From Stenotrophomonas nitritireducens (lineage in GTDB: Bacteria; Pseudomonadota; Gammaproteobacteria; Xanthomonadales; Xanthomonadaceae), in the NCBI RefSeq assembly GCF_001700965.1, contig NZ_CP016756.1, positions 2,143,501 to 2,207,500 of the forward strand: DNA of 64,000 nucleotides, in the 5' to 3' direction. The notes beneath the pieces are model-generated. The model was not told the DNA's origin, made no database searches, and saw only the letters and a list, made by a program, of their open reading frames with translations. Both the position numbers and the translations under genes were made by a program. Positions 8,891-18,592 of the stretch are shown here, piece after piece. Each line of letters starts with the position of its first letter. Positions within the stretch are counted from its first letter, which is position 1.

Positions 8891-9523
8891 TCAGCCGCGC
8901 ATCCGCTGCCATACCAGGCAACGGTTGTTGGCAGGCATGGCCGCATCCTCACGCAGCACCAGCTGCTGCGCACGCGCCAAGGCGTCGACGGCCTCGAAAT
9001 CGCGGATGCCCGAGCGCGGGTCCCGCGCCTTCAACCAGCCGTCGAAGTTGTGGTTGCTGTCGCTGGTGAATGCACCGTTGTAGTTGAACGGCCCATAGGC
9101 GATGAACAGTGCATCGGGCGCCATCAACATCGGCAAGCCAGCAAACACCGCCTGCACCTCCTCCCAGCCCATGATGTGCAGGGTATTGGCGGTGAACACT
9201 GCATCGAAGCCGGCCACGTCGTCATGCACGGGCAGCGGCGGCAGCGGTTGCAGGCCGCCGCCGACCACCGCCTGCAGTTCCAGCGCTGGCGGGGTATTGG
9301 GCAAACCGGCCTCGTCCAGCCATAGGCTGATGCCGGGCAGATGATCGCGGTGATCGCTGGCCTGCCAGCGCAGCCAAGGCAGTGCGGCGGCGAAGTGCAC
9401 GGCGTGCTGGCCGGTGCCGCTGCCAATCTCCAACACGCTGCAGGCCTGGCCGAGGTAGCGCTGCAGCACCCGCAGGATGGGCGCGCTGTTGCGCTCGCAG
9501 GATTCGGCGTAGGGCTTGGTCAT
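8891..9523 (-). CDS. DUF938 SAM-dependent methyltransferase-like protein
   Basis: 210-residue class I methyltransferase fold. The SAM-binding motif I is VLEIGSGTGQHAVHFAAALP (about residues 29-48), followed by WQASDHRD (motif II acid) and AVFTANTLHIMGWEEVQAVF (motif IV region). The N-terminus YAESCERNSAPIL is typical of DUF938 proteins. ATG 9521-9523 is used because it gives this conserved N-terminus; the upstream in-frame extension to 9595 does not match the family. Substrate unknown. It lies 45 bp downstream of the M61 gene start on the same strand, so the two could be co-transcribed (methyltransferase first). Confidence 0.85.
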   Translation of the reverse strand: MTKPYAESCERNSAPILRVLQRYLGQACSVLEIGSGTGQHAVHFAAALPWLRWQASDHRDHLPGISLWLDEAGLPNTPPALELQAVVGGGLQPLPPLPVHDDVAGFDAVFTANTLHIMGWEEVQAVFAGLPMLMAPDALFIAYGPFNYNGAFTSDSNHNFDGWLKARDPRSGIRDFEAVDALARAQQLVLREDAAMPANNRCLVWQRMRG

Positions 9524-9676
9524 GATCGGGGCCTGTTGATAACACTGCAGATTGTGCCGCAGTGCCGATTTGCGGCCATGCATGACGATGGTCACTTGTG
9601 CTCAAACCCTCGTCCCGCCGAGATTCAAGGGTCTTGTGCGGTGCAGTGCATCGCTGGCTCTGGAGTTCCGTCCGTC

Positions 9677-11305
9677 ATGCAACGCCGCCAGTTTCTTTCG
9701 CTTTCCGGCCTCGGCCTCGCCGGTTTCATGCTGCCCAATGCCCAGTTGATTGCAGCTGAGGAGTTGTTGGCTCCGGCCGATGTAGCCAAGAAGAAGCTGC
9801 TGGCTGACACCGTGCTGGCGCTGGCCAAACAGGGCGGCGCCAGCTACTGCGATGTGCGCATTGGCCGTTACCTCAACCAGGCCATCGTCACCCGGGAAGC
9901 GCAGGTACAGAATGTCACCAACAGCGAGTCGGCCGGCGTTGGCATTCGTGTGATTGTCAATGGCGCCTGGGGCTTTGCCGCCAGCAACCAGTCCACCGCG
10001 CAGGGTGTGGCCGCGGCGGTGGCGCAGGCGCTGGCCATTGCCCGCGCCAACGCGAAGATCCAGACCAAGCCGGTGCAGCTGGCACCCACGCCGGGCGTGG
10101 GCGAGGTGCAGTGGAAGACGCCGTTCCGCCAGAACGCGATGGCCGTGCCGGTCAAGGACAAAGTAGAGCTGCTGCTGTCGATCAACGCCGCTGCGATCAA
10201 TGCCGGCGCCAACTTCATCAACTCGCAGCTGTTCCTGGTCAACGAGCAGAAATATTTCGCCTCCAGCGACGGCTCGTGGATCGACCAGGACGTACACCGC
10301 ATCTGGCTGCCCTTCACCGCCACCGCCATCGACAAGGCCAGCGGCAAGTTCCGCACCCGCGCCGGGCTATCGGCGCCGGCGGGCATGGGCTGGGAATTCC
10401 TGGAAGGCAACGCCGCCGACAAGCACCCGCTGCCCGGTGGCGTGGTCGGCTATGGCCATTCCTATGACCCGGTGGAAGACGCCATCGCTGCCGCCAGGCA
10501 GGCACGTGCCAAGCTCACTGCGCCTTCGGTGAAGCCGGGCAAGTACGACCTGGTGCTGGACCCCTCCAACCTGTTCCTGACCATCCACGAGAACGTCGGC
10601 CATCCGCTGGAACTGGACCGCGTGCTTGGCTACGAGGCCAATTACGCCGGCACCAGCTTCGCCACCCTGGACAAGCGCGATGCCGGCTTCCGTTGGGGCA
10701 GCGACATCGTCAATTTCACTGCCGACAAGACCGCGCCTTACAGCCTGGGTGCGGTGGGTTACGACGATGAAGGGGTGAAGACCCGCAAGTGGGATCTGGT
10801 CAAGGACGGCGTGCTGGTCAATTACCAGGCCACCCGCGATGAGGTGCATATCCTCGGCGAGAACGCCTCGCACGGTTGCAGTTATGCCGACTCGTGGAAG
10901 AGCGTGCAGTTCCAGCGCATGGCCAACGTGTCGCTGGCGCCGGGCAAGACGCCGCTGGCCCCGGCGCAGATGGTCAAGGACGTGGAGAACGGCATCTACA
11001 TCCATGGCCGTGGTTCGTATTCGATCGACCAGCAGCGCTACAACGCGCAGTTTGGTGGTCAGCTCTGCTACCAGATCAAGAACGGCGAGATTGCCGGCAT
11101 GGTCGAGGACGCGGCGTACCAGATCCGTACGCCGGAGTTCTGGAATGCCTGCGCGGCCATCTGTGATGAGCGCGATTTCCGCATGGGCGGTTCGTTCTTT
11201 GACGGCAAGGGCCAGCCGGGGCAGGTATCGGCGGTGTCGCATGGTTCGGCGACTACGCGCTTCAATGGGGTGAACATCATCAATACGGCGCGGTCGTTGG
11301 GGTAA
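9677..11305 (+). CDS. Tat-exported TldD/PmbA-family metalloprotease, paralogue 1
   Basis: 542-residue TldD-like protein. The N-terminus MQRRQFLSLSGLGLAGFMLP is a twin-arginine signal (RRQFL), so export of a folded protein is expected. The TldD fold follows: GASYCDVRIGRYLNQAI, GVGIRVIVNGAWGFAA, and the metal site HENVGHPLELDRVLGYEANY (HExxxH, about residues 308-313). The C-terminus ends in FFDGKGQPGQVSAVSHG. E. coli TldD coordinates metal with the two His plus a Cys in the CGK motif; here that position appears to read Asp (FDGKGQ). TldD/TldE heterodimers trim unfolded or modified peptides. ATG 9677 is chosen for the Tat motif. Closely similar to the 13601-15235 product; no TldE partner immediately follows this copy. 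Confidence 0.88.
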   Translation: MQRRQFLSLSGLGLAGFMLPNAQLIAAEELLAPADVAKKKLLADTVLALAKQGGASYCDVRIGRYLNQAIVTREAQVQNVTNSESAGVGIRVIVNGAWGFAASNQSTAQGVAAAVAQALAIARANAKIQTKPVQLAPTPGVGEVQWKTPFRQNAMAVPVKDKVELLLSINAAAINAGANFINSQLFLVNEQKYFASSDGSWIDQDVHRIWLPFTATAIDKASGKFRTRAGLSAPAGMGWEFLEGNAADKHPLPGGVVGYGHSYDPVEDAIAAARQARAKLTAPSVKPGKYDLVLDPSNLFLTIHENVGHPLELDRVLGYEANYAGTSFATLDKRDAGFRWGSDIVNFTADKTAPYSLGAVGYDDEGVKTRKWDLVKDGVLVNYQATRDEVHILGENASHGCSYADSWKSVQFQRMANVSLAPGKTPLAPAQMVKDVENGIYIHGRGSYSIDQQRYNAQFGGQLCYQIKNGEIAGMVEDAAYQIRTPEFWNACAAICDERDFRMGGSFFDGKGQPGQVSAVSHGSATTRFNGVNIINTARSLG

Positions 11306-11317
11306 GGCATAGAGCTG

Positions 11318-11543
11318 CCCTCACCCCAACCCCTCTCCCGCAAGCGGGAGAGGGGCTATCAGATCGCAGGCTTGGCCGTGGACTCGCAGATCGCAGGCTT
11401 GGCCGTAGACTCCCTTCTCCCGTCTACAGGGTTAAGAACAGGCGCTTACGAGCCCAAGGCTCGTGACTGTTCGTACGCCCCGCGTGCTACGCGGGGCCGG
11501 GGCGCGCAGCGAGGTGTCCCGAAGGGGCGGATGAGGGGAAGCT
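11318..11543. repeat. REP-rich spacer: two hairpin elements and a 27-bp direct repeat
   Basis: 11318-11355 is a CCCTCACCCCAACCCC element with the hairpin CTCTCCCGC-aa-GCGGGAGAG. 11360-11413 is two tandem 27-bp units (starting CAGATCGCAGGCTTGG, at 11360 and 11387) with one mismatch in the compared part. About 11477-11540 holds a GC-rich hairpin followed by the GTGTCCCGAAGGGGCGGATG tail of the REP family. No gene. Confidence 0.65.
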
Positions 11544-11544
11544 T

Positions 11545-12318
11545 TCAGCGCGTCGTATAACCACCATTGACCAGGATCGTCTGCCCGGTCATCCACCAGC
11601 CGTCCGATACCAGGAAGCGTACCCACGGCACGATGTCCTCGATGTCGGTCAGGCCGGTCTTGGAGAACGGCGACAGCGCTGCCGCCGTCTTGTGGTACGC
11701 CACCGCATCAGCACCCTCGGCCGGGTAAAAGAACGGCGTATCCATCGGCCCCGGGCCGATCGCGGTCACCGATATGCCGCGCTCGCCGAATTCCTTGGCC
11801 GCCGCACGCGTGTAGTGCTCCACCGGCGCCTTGGTGCCTGCATAGCTGGAATAGAACGGCGTGAACGCGCCCAGCAACGAGGTCACCAGCGTGCATACCT
11901 TGCCGTTGTCGGCGAGATGAATGCCGGCTTCCTTGAGGAAGAAGAAGGCGGCCTTGTTGTTCACCGCATCCATCGCATCGAACTCGGCTTCGCTGATCTG
12001 CGTCATCGGCTTCTTCAGCACCTTGCCAACCGTGTTGACCGCGATATCGATGCGGCCCAGTGCCTGCTTCGCATCGTGGAACAGCTGCTCCATCGCCGCG
12101 GCCGAGGTCAGGTCGGCCTGGAACAGATGCGCATCGGCGCCAGCGGCACGCACTGCCTCGGCAGTGGCTTCGGCCTCGGCCCGGGCAGCGTTGCTGTTGT
12201 AGTGGATGGCGACGCCGCGGGCGCCCTGGCGGGCGAAGTCCCGGGCCAGCAGGCCGCCCAGGTTCTTGGCGCCACCGGCGATGAGGACGGTCTTGCCTTG
12301 GATGCGATGCTCGGTCAC
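11545..12318 (-). CDS. SDR-family oxidoreductase
   Basis: 257-residue classical short-chain dehydrogenase. N-terminal cofactor motif reads KTVLIAGGAKNLGGLLARDF (TGxxxGxG-like variant AGGAKNLGG), then the acidic/adenine pocket LFQADLTS and the NTVGKV segment in place of the usual NNAG. The catalytic Ser (TSLLG) and YAGTK (YxxxK) are present, with GPGPMDTPFF after them. The C-terminus WWMTGQTILVNGGY is standard. Substrate unknown. Divergent from a LysR gene across about 104 bp, so probably its target. The pair interrupts the two TldD paralogues. Confidence 0.88.
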   Translation of the reverse strand: MTEHRIQGKTVLIAGGAKNLGGLLARDFARQGARGVAIHYNSNAARAEAEATAEAVRAAGADAHLFQADLTSAAAMEQLFHDAKQALGRIDIAVNTVGKVLKKPMTQISEAEFDAMDAVNNKAAFFFLKEAGIHLADNGKVCTLVTSLLGAFTPFYSSYAGTKAPVEHYTRAAAKEFGERGISVTAIGPGPMDTPFFYPAEGADAVAYHKTAAALSPFSKTGLTDIEDIVPWVRFLVSDGWWMTGQTILVNGGYTTR

Positions 12319-12422
12319 GGCGAACTCCTGTGGTTGGGGAATGCCTCAGAGCCTATCGGCTTGGTTTTCCGGATAAAGCCGGTCATCCTGACTTCACTTG
12401 TCGGCCAACCCGGACAATCGCC

Positions 12423-13322
12423 GTGGACCGTATCGAGCTGTACCGGGTTTTCGTCCGTGTGGTGGACTGCGCCGGCTTCACCCGCGCCGCCGACCAGCTC
12501 AACCTGCCCCGCTCCACGGTCTCCGAAGCGGTGCGCACGCTTGAACAACGCCTGGGCACCCGCCTGCTCCACCGCACCACCCGCCAAGTCACGCCCACCC
12601 AGGATGGCCTGCTGTTCCATGCCCGCTGCCAGCAGTTGATCGCTGATGCGGACGAGGCCGAGCAGTTGTTCCGGCAATCGCCACAGACCCTGAGTGGGCG
12701 GATCAAGGTGGACCTGCCCGGGCGCATCGGCCGCCTGATCGTCGCCCCGGCATTGCCCGGTTTCCTGCAGGCACATCCGCAGATCGACGTCGAGCTGGGC
12801 ATGACCGATCGCAGCATCGACCTGGTCGAGGACGGCGTGGATTGCGCGCTGCGGGTCGGCCCGCTGCAGGACTCACGCCTGGTGGCGCGCGGTGTGGGTC
12901 AGCTGCCGCTGATCAACGTGGCCAGTCCTGCCTATGTGGAGGCGCATGGCATGCCGCTGCATCCCTCGCAGCTGGGCACGCATTGGGGTGTGCTCTATGC
13001 ATCGCCCGGCAGCGGCCGGGTGGAAGCTTGGGAATGGCGCGAGAACGGCATCCTGCGCAGCCAACCGATGGTGGGGCGTGTCACCGTCAACAACGCCGAA
13101 GCCTATATCGCCTGTTGTATTGCCGGTCTGGGCCTGATCCAGATTCCCGCCTACGACGTGCGCGCGGAGCTGGCTGCCGGCAGCCTGCTGGAAGTCATGC
13201 CGGCGCATCGCGCCGATCCCATGCCGATGCATCTGCTGTTTCCGCATCGTCGTCATCCCTCGCAGCGCCTGCGGGTATTCGTGGAGTGGTTGCAGCAGGT
13301 GCTGGAGGATGCGGTTGGGTGA
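12423..13322 (+). CDS. LysR-family regulator divergent from the SDR
   Basis: 299-residue LTTR beginning (V/M)DRIELYRVFVRVVDCAGF, with the helix-turn-helix TRAADQLNLPRSTVSEAVRT and the wing LGTRLLHRTTRQVTPTQDG. The effector domain starts near GRIKVDLPGRIGRLIVAPAL. The start is a GTG at 12423, the position that gives the conserved LTTR N-terminus; the frame is open upstream to 12330 but that would enter the divergent promoter. The subgroup is the CrgA/DsdC-like class often paired with quinone reductases or SDRs. It probably regulates the adjacent SDR gene. Confidence 0.88.
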   Translation: MDRIELYRVFVRVVDCAGFTRAADQLNLPRSTVSEAVRTLEQRLGTRLLHRTTRQVTPTQDGLLFHARCQQLIADADEAEQLFRQSPQTLSGRIKVDLPGRIGRLIVAPALPGFLQAHPQIDVELGMTDRSIDLVEDGVDCALRVGPLQDSRLVARGVGQLPLINVASPAYVEAHGMPLHPSQLGTHWGVLYASPGSGRVEAWEWRENGILRSQPMVGRVTVNNAEAYIACCIAGLGLIQIPAYDVRAELAAGSLLEVMPAHRADPMPMHLLFPHRRHPSQRLRVFVEWLQQVLEDAVG

Positions 13323-13363
13323 GTGGATTCTTTTTTGCCTGCCACAAGGCAGTGCAAAAGCTT

Positions 13364-13435
13364 ACCCCTCCCCAACCCTTGGCCTATGGCCAAAGGAAGG
13401 GGGCGTACTCCCTCCCTTCGAGGGTTGGGAGGGGT
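13364..13435. repeat. MITE-like palindrome with ACCCCTCCC-AACCCT ends
   Basis: Ends ACCCCTCCCCAACCCT and AGGGTTGGGAGGGGT are inverted repeats (one C indel), with an internal TTGGCCTATGGCCAA hairpin. Same family as 47258-47355 (98 bp, 22-bp perfect ends) and 39692-39735. The rest of 13323-13600 holds no supported feature apart from the upstream region of the next gene. Confidence 0.65.
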
Positions 13436-13600
13436 TGGCTGTTCGCAGAAAATCCAAATAACCACCGCTTCCATGCCTAAAGTCACTACCGCTGCAAACC
13501 CGGTCCCGCAAAAATCGAACAGTTCGCAGATCACCGCGAAGCCACCGTCGTTTGTTGCCGTAGTGCCCGCCTTGCGGGCCTTGCCCCGTGGAGAGCAGCC

Positions 13601-15235
13601 TTGCAGAGACGTGACTTCCTAGCCCTGACCGGGCTTACCGCTGGCGGCCTGATGGTGCCGTCCTTCTTCGGCAAGGCCATCGCCGCCGAACAACTGTTGA
13701 CCGCGCTCGATCCGGCCATCAAGAAGCGCCTGGCAGATGACGCACTGAATGCAGCGCGGGCTGCCGGCGCCACGTACTGCGATGTGCGCATCGGCCGCTA
13801 CCTGCGCCAGTTCGTCATCACCCGCGAGGACAAGGTCCAGAACGTGGTGAACACCGAATCCACCGGTACCGGCATCCGCGTCATCGTCAATGGTGCCTGG
13901 GGCTTTGCCGCCACCAACGACCTGAGCCCGGCCGGTGTGGTCAAGGCCGCACAGCAGGCCGCCGCCATCGCCAAGGCCAATGCCAAGGTGCAGACCGCGC
14001 CGGTGCAGTTCGCCAAGGCGCCCGGCTACGGCGAGGTCAGCTGGCGTACGCCGATCAAGAAGAACGCAATGGAGGTGCCGATCAAGGACAAGGCCGACCT
14101 GCTGCTGGGTGTGAATGCCGCCGCCATGGGTGCTGGCGCCAGCTTCGTCAATTCGATGCTGTTCCTGGTCAACGAGCAGAAGTACTTCGCCTCCACCGAC
14201 GGCTCCTATATCGACCAGGACGTGCACCGCATCTGGGCACCGATGACGGTCACCGCCATCGACAAGGCCAGCGGCAAGTTCCGCACCCGCGCCGGCCTGT
14301 CCTCGCCGATGGGCCTGGGCTACGAATACCTGGATGGCGACGCCTCCGGCAAGACCGTGCTGCCCAACGGCGTCACCGTCTACGGCCAGTCCTACGACAT
14401 GCGCGAAGACGCCATCGCCGCCGCCAAGCAGACGCAGGAAAAGCTCAAGGCGCCGTCGGTCAAGCCGGGCAAGTACGATCTGATCCTGGATCCGTCGCAC
14501 ACCTGGCTGACCATCCACGAATCGGTTGGCCATCCGCTGGAGCTGGACCGCGTGCTCGGCTACGAAGCCAACTATGCCGGCACCAGCTTCGCCACGCTGG
14601 ACAAGCGCGAGGCGCATTTCCAGTACGGCAGCGACAAGGTCAACATCTTCGCCGACAAGACCCAGCCCGGTTCCTTGGGCGCGGTGGCCTACGACGACGA
14701 AGGCGTGAAGACCAAGCGCTGGCCGTTGATCAGCGATGGCAAGCTGGTGGACTACCAGACCATCCGCGACCAGGCGCACATCCTGGGCAAAACAGAGTCC
14801 GATGGCTGCTGCTATGCCGATTCGTGGTCCAGCGTGCAGTTCCAGCGCATGGCCAACGTCTCGCTGGCCGCCGGCAAGACCCCGCTGTCGGTGGCCGACA
14901 TGATCAAGAATGTCGAGAACGGCATCTACATCATCGGTGACGGTTCGTTCTCCATCGACCAGCAGCGCTACAACGCGCAGTTCGGTGGCCAGCTGTTCTA
15001 CGAAATCAAGAACGGCCAGATCACCCGCATGCTCGAGGACGTGGCCTACCAGATCCGCACGCCGGAATTCTGGAACGCCTGCAGCGCCATCGCCGACGAA
15101 CGCGACTACCGCCTGGGCGGTTCGTTCTTCGACGGCAAGGGCCAGCCTGGCCAGGTCTCGGCCGTATCGCACGGCTCGTCCACCGCCCGTTTCGACGGCA
15201 TCAACGTCATCAATACCGCGCGCAGCCTCGGCTGA
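13601..15235 (+). CDS. Tat-exported TldD/PmbA-family metalloprotease, paralogue 2
   Basis: 544-residue TldD-like protein starting at a TTG with GGAG nine bases upstream. MQRRDFLALTGLTAGGLMVP is a clear twin-arginine signal (RRDFLALTG). The core matches paralogue 1 almost block for block: GATYCDVRIGRYLRQFVITR, GTGIRVIVNGAWGFAATND, metal site HESVGHPLELDRVLGYEANY, and C-terminal FFDGKGQPGQVSAVSHGSS with Asp where E. coli TldD has the metal-binding Cys. It is followed after 21 bp by a TldE/PmbA-like gene, so it should form the TldD half of a heterodimer. Function inferred: trimming peptides or protein termini in the periplasm. No ATG is available near the Tat motif. Confidence 0.9.
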   Translation: MQRRDFLALTGLTAGGLMVPSFFGKAIAAEQLLTALDPAIKKRLADDALNAARAAGATYCDVRIGRYLRQFVITREDKVQNVVNTESTGTGIRVIVNGAWGFAATNDLSPAGVVKAAQQAAAIAKANAKVQTAPVQFAKAPGYGEVSWRTPIKKNAMEVPIKDKADLLLGVNAAAMGAGASFVNSMLFLVNEQKYFASTDGSYIDQDVHRIWAPMTVTAIDKASGKFRTRAGLSSPMGLGYEYLDGDASGKTVLPNGVTVYGQSYDMREDAIAAAKQTQEKLKAPSVKPGKYDLILDPSHTWLTIHESVGHPLELDRVLGYEANYAGTSFATLDKREAHFQYGSDKVNIFADKTQPGSLGAVAYDDEGVKTKRWPLISDGKLVDYQTIRDQAHILGKTESDGCCYADSWSSVQFQRMANVSLAAGKTPLSVADMIKNVENGIYIIGDGSFSIDQQRYNAQFGGQLFYEIKNGQITRMLEDVAYQIRTPEFWNACSAIADERDYRLGGSFFDGKGQPGQVSAVSHGSSTARFDGINVINTARSLG

Positions 15236-15256
15236 TCGTCAAGGAGCTTCTGAACC

Positions 15257-16591
15257 ATGAGCATCTTCACCGAACAGGAAGCCAAGGCCATCCTGGACAA
15301 GGTCATCGCGCTGTCCAAGGCCGATGAATGCACCGCCACGCTGGCCGGCTCGGTCGACGGCAACATCCGTTTCGCACTGAACAACGTCTCCACCAGCGGC
15401 ATTGTCAGCAATGCCGAACTGGCCGTGCAGGTAGCCTTCGGCAAGCGCGTCGGCACCGCCTCGATCAACGAATTCGACGACGCCTCGCTGGAACGTGTGG
15501 TGCGTCGTGCTGAAGACCTGGCCAAGCTGGCGCCGGAAAATCCGGAATTCATGCCGGCCATCGGCAAGCAACAATACCGTTCGAGCCCGACCTTCAGCGA
15601 ATCGACCGCGGCCATCACCCCGGAGTTCCGCGCCCAGGTAGCGGCTGACTCGATCACTCCCTGCCGTGGCCACGGACTGATCGCCGCCGGCTTCCTGGAA
15701 GACGGCAATGGTTTCGTCGCCATCGCCAACAGCAATGGCAACTTCGGTTACCAGAAGACCACCAACTTCAATTACACCTGCACCGTGCGCACCGAAGACG
15801 GTCGCGGCTCGGGCTGGGTGGGCCGCAACCTCGCCAACGCTGCCGACTTCAAGGCCGACCAGGACATCGAGATCGCCAAGCGCAAGGCCACCGAATCGGC
15901 CGAAGCCAAGGCACTGGAGCCGGGCAAATACACGGTGATCCTGGAACCAGCAGCCGCCGCTGGCCTGATCAGCTTCATGATGAATTTCTTCAGCGCACGC
16001 TCGGCCGATGAAGGCCGCAGCTTCCTGTCCAAGAAAGGCGGCGGCAACAAGCTGGGCGAGCAGGTCTACGACAGCAAGGTGAATCTGTTCGCCGATCCGT
16101 GGCATCCGGACGCAGCGGTGCTGCCGTGGGACGGCGAAGGCATGCCGCGCGAGCGCATCGCCATCATCGAGGACGGCAAGGTCGCCAACCTGGATTACTC
16201 GCGCTACTGGGCGCAGAAGCAGGGCAAGACGGCCAAGGCCAGCGCCGGCAACCTGCTGATGAGCGGCGGTACCAAGTCGATCGCCGAGCTGGTGCGTGGC
16301 ACCGACAAAGGCATCCTGGTCACCCGCACCTGGTACATCCGCATGGTCGACCCGCAGACCGTGCTGCTGACCGGCCTGACCCGCGACGGCACCTTCTACA
16401 TCGAGAACGGCCAGATCAAGCACCCGGTGAAGAACTTCCGCTTCAACGAATCGCCGGTGATCATGCTCAACAACATCGACGAGCTGGGCAAGCCGGTGCG
16501 TGTTGCCGGTGATGAGTCGAGCTTCGTGATGATGATCCCGCCGATGAAGCTGCGTGACTTTACGTTTACGTCGTTGTCGGATGCTGTTTGA
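15257..16591 (+). CDS. TldE/PmbA-like protein, no signal peptide
   Basis: 444-residue TldE/PmbA-family protein. The N-terminus MSIFTEQEAKAILDKVIALS has no Tat or Sec signal. Typical segments are SGIVSNAELAVQVAFGKRVG, GLIAAGFLEDGNGFVAIANS and the C-terminal MIPPMKLRDFTFTSLSDAV. The HExxxH motif of the TldD subunit is absent, as expected for the non-catalytic half. AAGGAG sits upstream of the ATG, 21 bp after the TldD-2 stop, so co-translation is likely. Because the partner carries a Tat signal and this one does not, either they act in different compartments or TldE is carried out bound to TldD. The 257 bp after this gene is REP-rich and may separate it from the next transcription unit. Confidence 0.85.
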   Translation: MSIFTEQEAKAILDKVIALSKADECTATLAGSVDGNIRFALNNVSTSGIVSNAELAVQVAFGKRVGTASINEFDDASLERVVRRAEDLAKLAPENPEFMPAIGKQQYRSSPTFSESTAAITPEFRAQVAADSITPCRGHGLIAAGFLEDGNGFVAIANSNGNFGYQKTTNFNYTCTVRTEDGRGSGWVGRNLANAADFKADQDIEIAKRKATESAEAKALEPGKYTVILEPAAAAGLISFMMNFFSARSADEGRSFLSKKGGGNKLGEQVYDSKVNLFADPWHPDAAVLPWDGEGMPRERIAIIEDGKVANLDYSRYWAQKQGKTAKASAGNLLMSGGTKSIAELVRGTDKGILVTRTWYIRMVDPQTVLLTGLTRDGTFYIENGQIKHPVKNFRFNESPVIMLNNIDELGKPVRVAGDESSFVMMIPPMKLRDFTFTSLSDAV

Positions 16592-16848
16592 TTGAAACTT
16601 CTTGGAGTTCGAGTTGTGGCTTGAGCCGTAGCTTCCGGGTTCGGCTTTAGCTTCTGGCTTTAGCTTCTGGCTTTTGCTTGCAGCTTCTGATTTGGCTGTT
16701 GCTTCATCCCTTCTCCCGCCTGCGGGAGAAGGTGCCCCGAAGGGGCGGATGAGGGGAGCTCTTGCTCTACGTGCGTTAAGAGCGCCCTCACCCCAACCCC
16801 TCTCCCGTAAACGGGAGAGGGGCTTTCAGCTTCCTGAGATTTTGGCCT
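16592..16848. repeat. REP and degenerate GGCTNN spacer
   Basis: A degenerate GGCTTT/AGCTTC-rich stretch (about 16615-16705) runs into a CCCTTCTCCCGCCTGCGGGA-type REP element at 16708-16756, and a CCCTCACCCCAACCCC hairpin element follows at 16783-16822. No gene. The order (hexamer-like tract, then REP in the same orientation) recurs at 26.9, 61.0 and 62.1 kb. Confidence 0.6.
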
Positions 16849-17565
16849 TTGTCCTCACCCCGTCTAACGCGAGCGCAATTCCTTCACCTGCTGCTGGGCG
16901 GCGCGGTGACGGCCGCCTTGCCCGGCGTGGCACGCGCACAGGCCAGCCGCTACGACTTCTGGTTCACCCGCCTGCGCTATGACTCCGGTGACTGGGATGT
17001 GGATGCGCGCATGCCGTCCAACCTGATCACCTCGCTGGTCGACTACACCACCCTGCGCGTGGACCCCAACGAACATGTGATCGCGCTGTCCGACCCGAAG
17101 ATGCTGCGCGCACCGTTCTGCTACCTGGCCGGCCACAAACTGGTCGAGTTCAACCCGGAAGAGCGCCGCAACTTTGAACGCTACGTGCGCAACGGCGGCT
17201 TCGTCTTCGTCGATGACTGCAACCACGATATCGACGGCCTGTTCGCCACCTCCTTCGAAGCACAGATGCGCAGCATCTTCGGCGCCACCGCATTGAAGAA
17301 GCTGCCCAACAACCACGCCGTCTACAACAGCTTCTTCAAGTTCCCCGAAGGCCCGCCCGCCACCGGCTTCGAGCTCAATGGCTGGGGCGACGACCTGGTC
17401 CATGATTACCTCAAGGGCATCGAAATCGATGGCCGGCTGGGCGTGCTCTACAGCAACAAGGACTACGGTTGCGAATGGGACTACGACTGGCGCAACAAAC
17501 GCTTCCTGGCCGAAGACAACACCAAGTTCGGCGTGAACATCGTGATGTACGCACTGACGCATTGA
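16849..17565 (+). CDS. DUF4159 exported protein
   Basis: About 238 residues. The N-terminal stretch RAQFLHLLLGGAVTAALPGV then ARAQA looks like a signal peptide, possibly Tat-like but without a clear RR. The DUF4159 body reads YDFWFTRLRYDSGDWDV..., FCYLAGHKLVEF, GGFVFVDDCNHDIDGLFATS and GVNIVMYALTH, a glutamine-amidotransferase-like fold found next to MoxR/DUF58 genes in many genomes. The only in-frame start codon upstream of the signal is a TTG (16849) with no good Shine-Dalgarno; an ACG eight codons in is a non-standard alternative. Stop is 16 bp from the MoxR start, so it heads the operon. Role unknown. Confidence 0.75.
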   Translation: MSSPRLTRAQFLHLLLGGAVTAALPGVARAQASRYDFWFTRLRYDSGDWDVDARMPSNLITSLVDYTTLRVDPNEHVIALSDPKMLRAPFCYLAGHKLVEFNPEERRNFERYVRNGGFVFVDDCNHDIDGLFATSFEAQMRSIFGATALKKLPNNHAVYNSFFKFPEGPPATGFELNGWGDDLVHDYLKGIEIDGRLGVLYSNKDYGCEWDYDWRNKRFLAEDNTKFGVNIVMYALTH

Positions 17566-17581
17566 CCCCACAGGTGACCGC

Positions 17582-18577
<996 letters not shown>

Positions 18578-18592
18578 TACGACCACTGAAGC

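Noticed and set aside
9341..9676. N-terminal extension of TldD-1 upstream of the Tat motif
   Set aside because: It would overlap the methyltransferase gene antisense and bury the twin-arginine signal; ATG 9677 fits.
13619..15172. 517-codon minus-strand frame
   Set aside because: Antisense to the TldD-2 gene; no signal, no motif.
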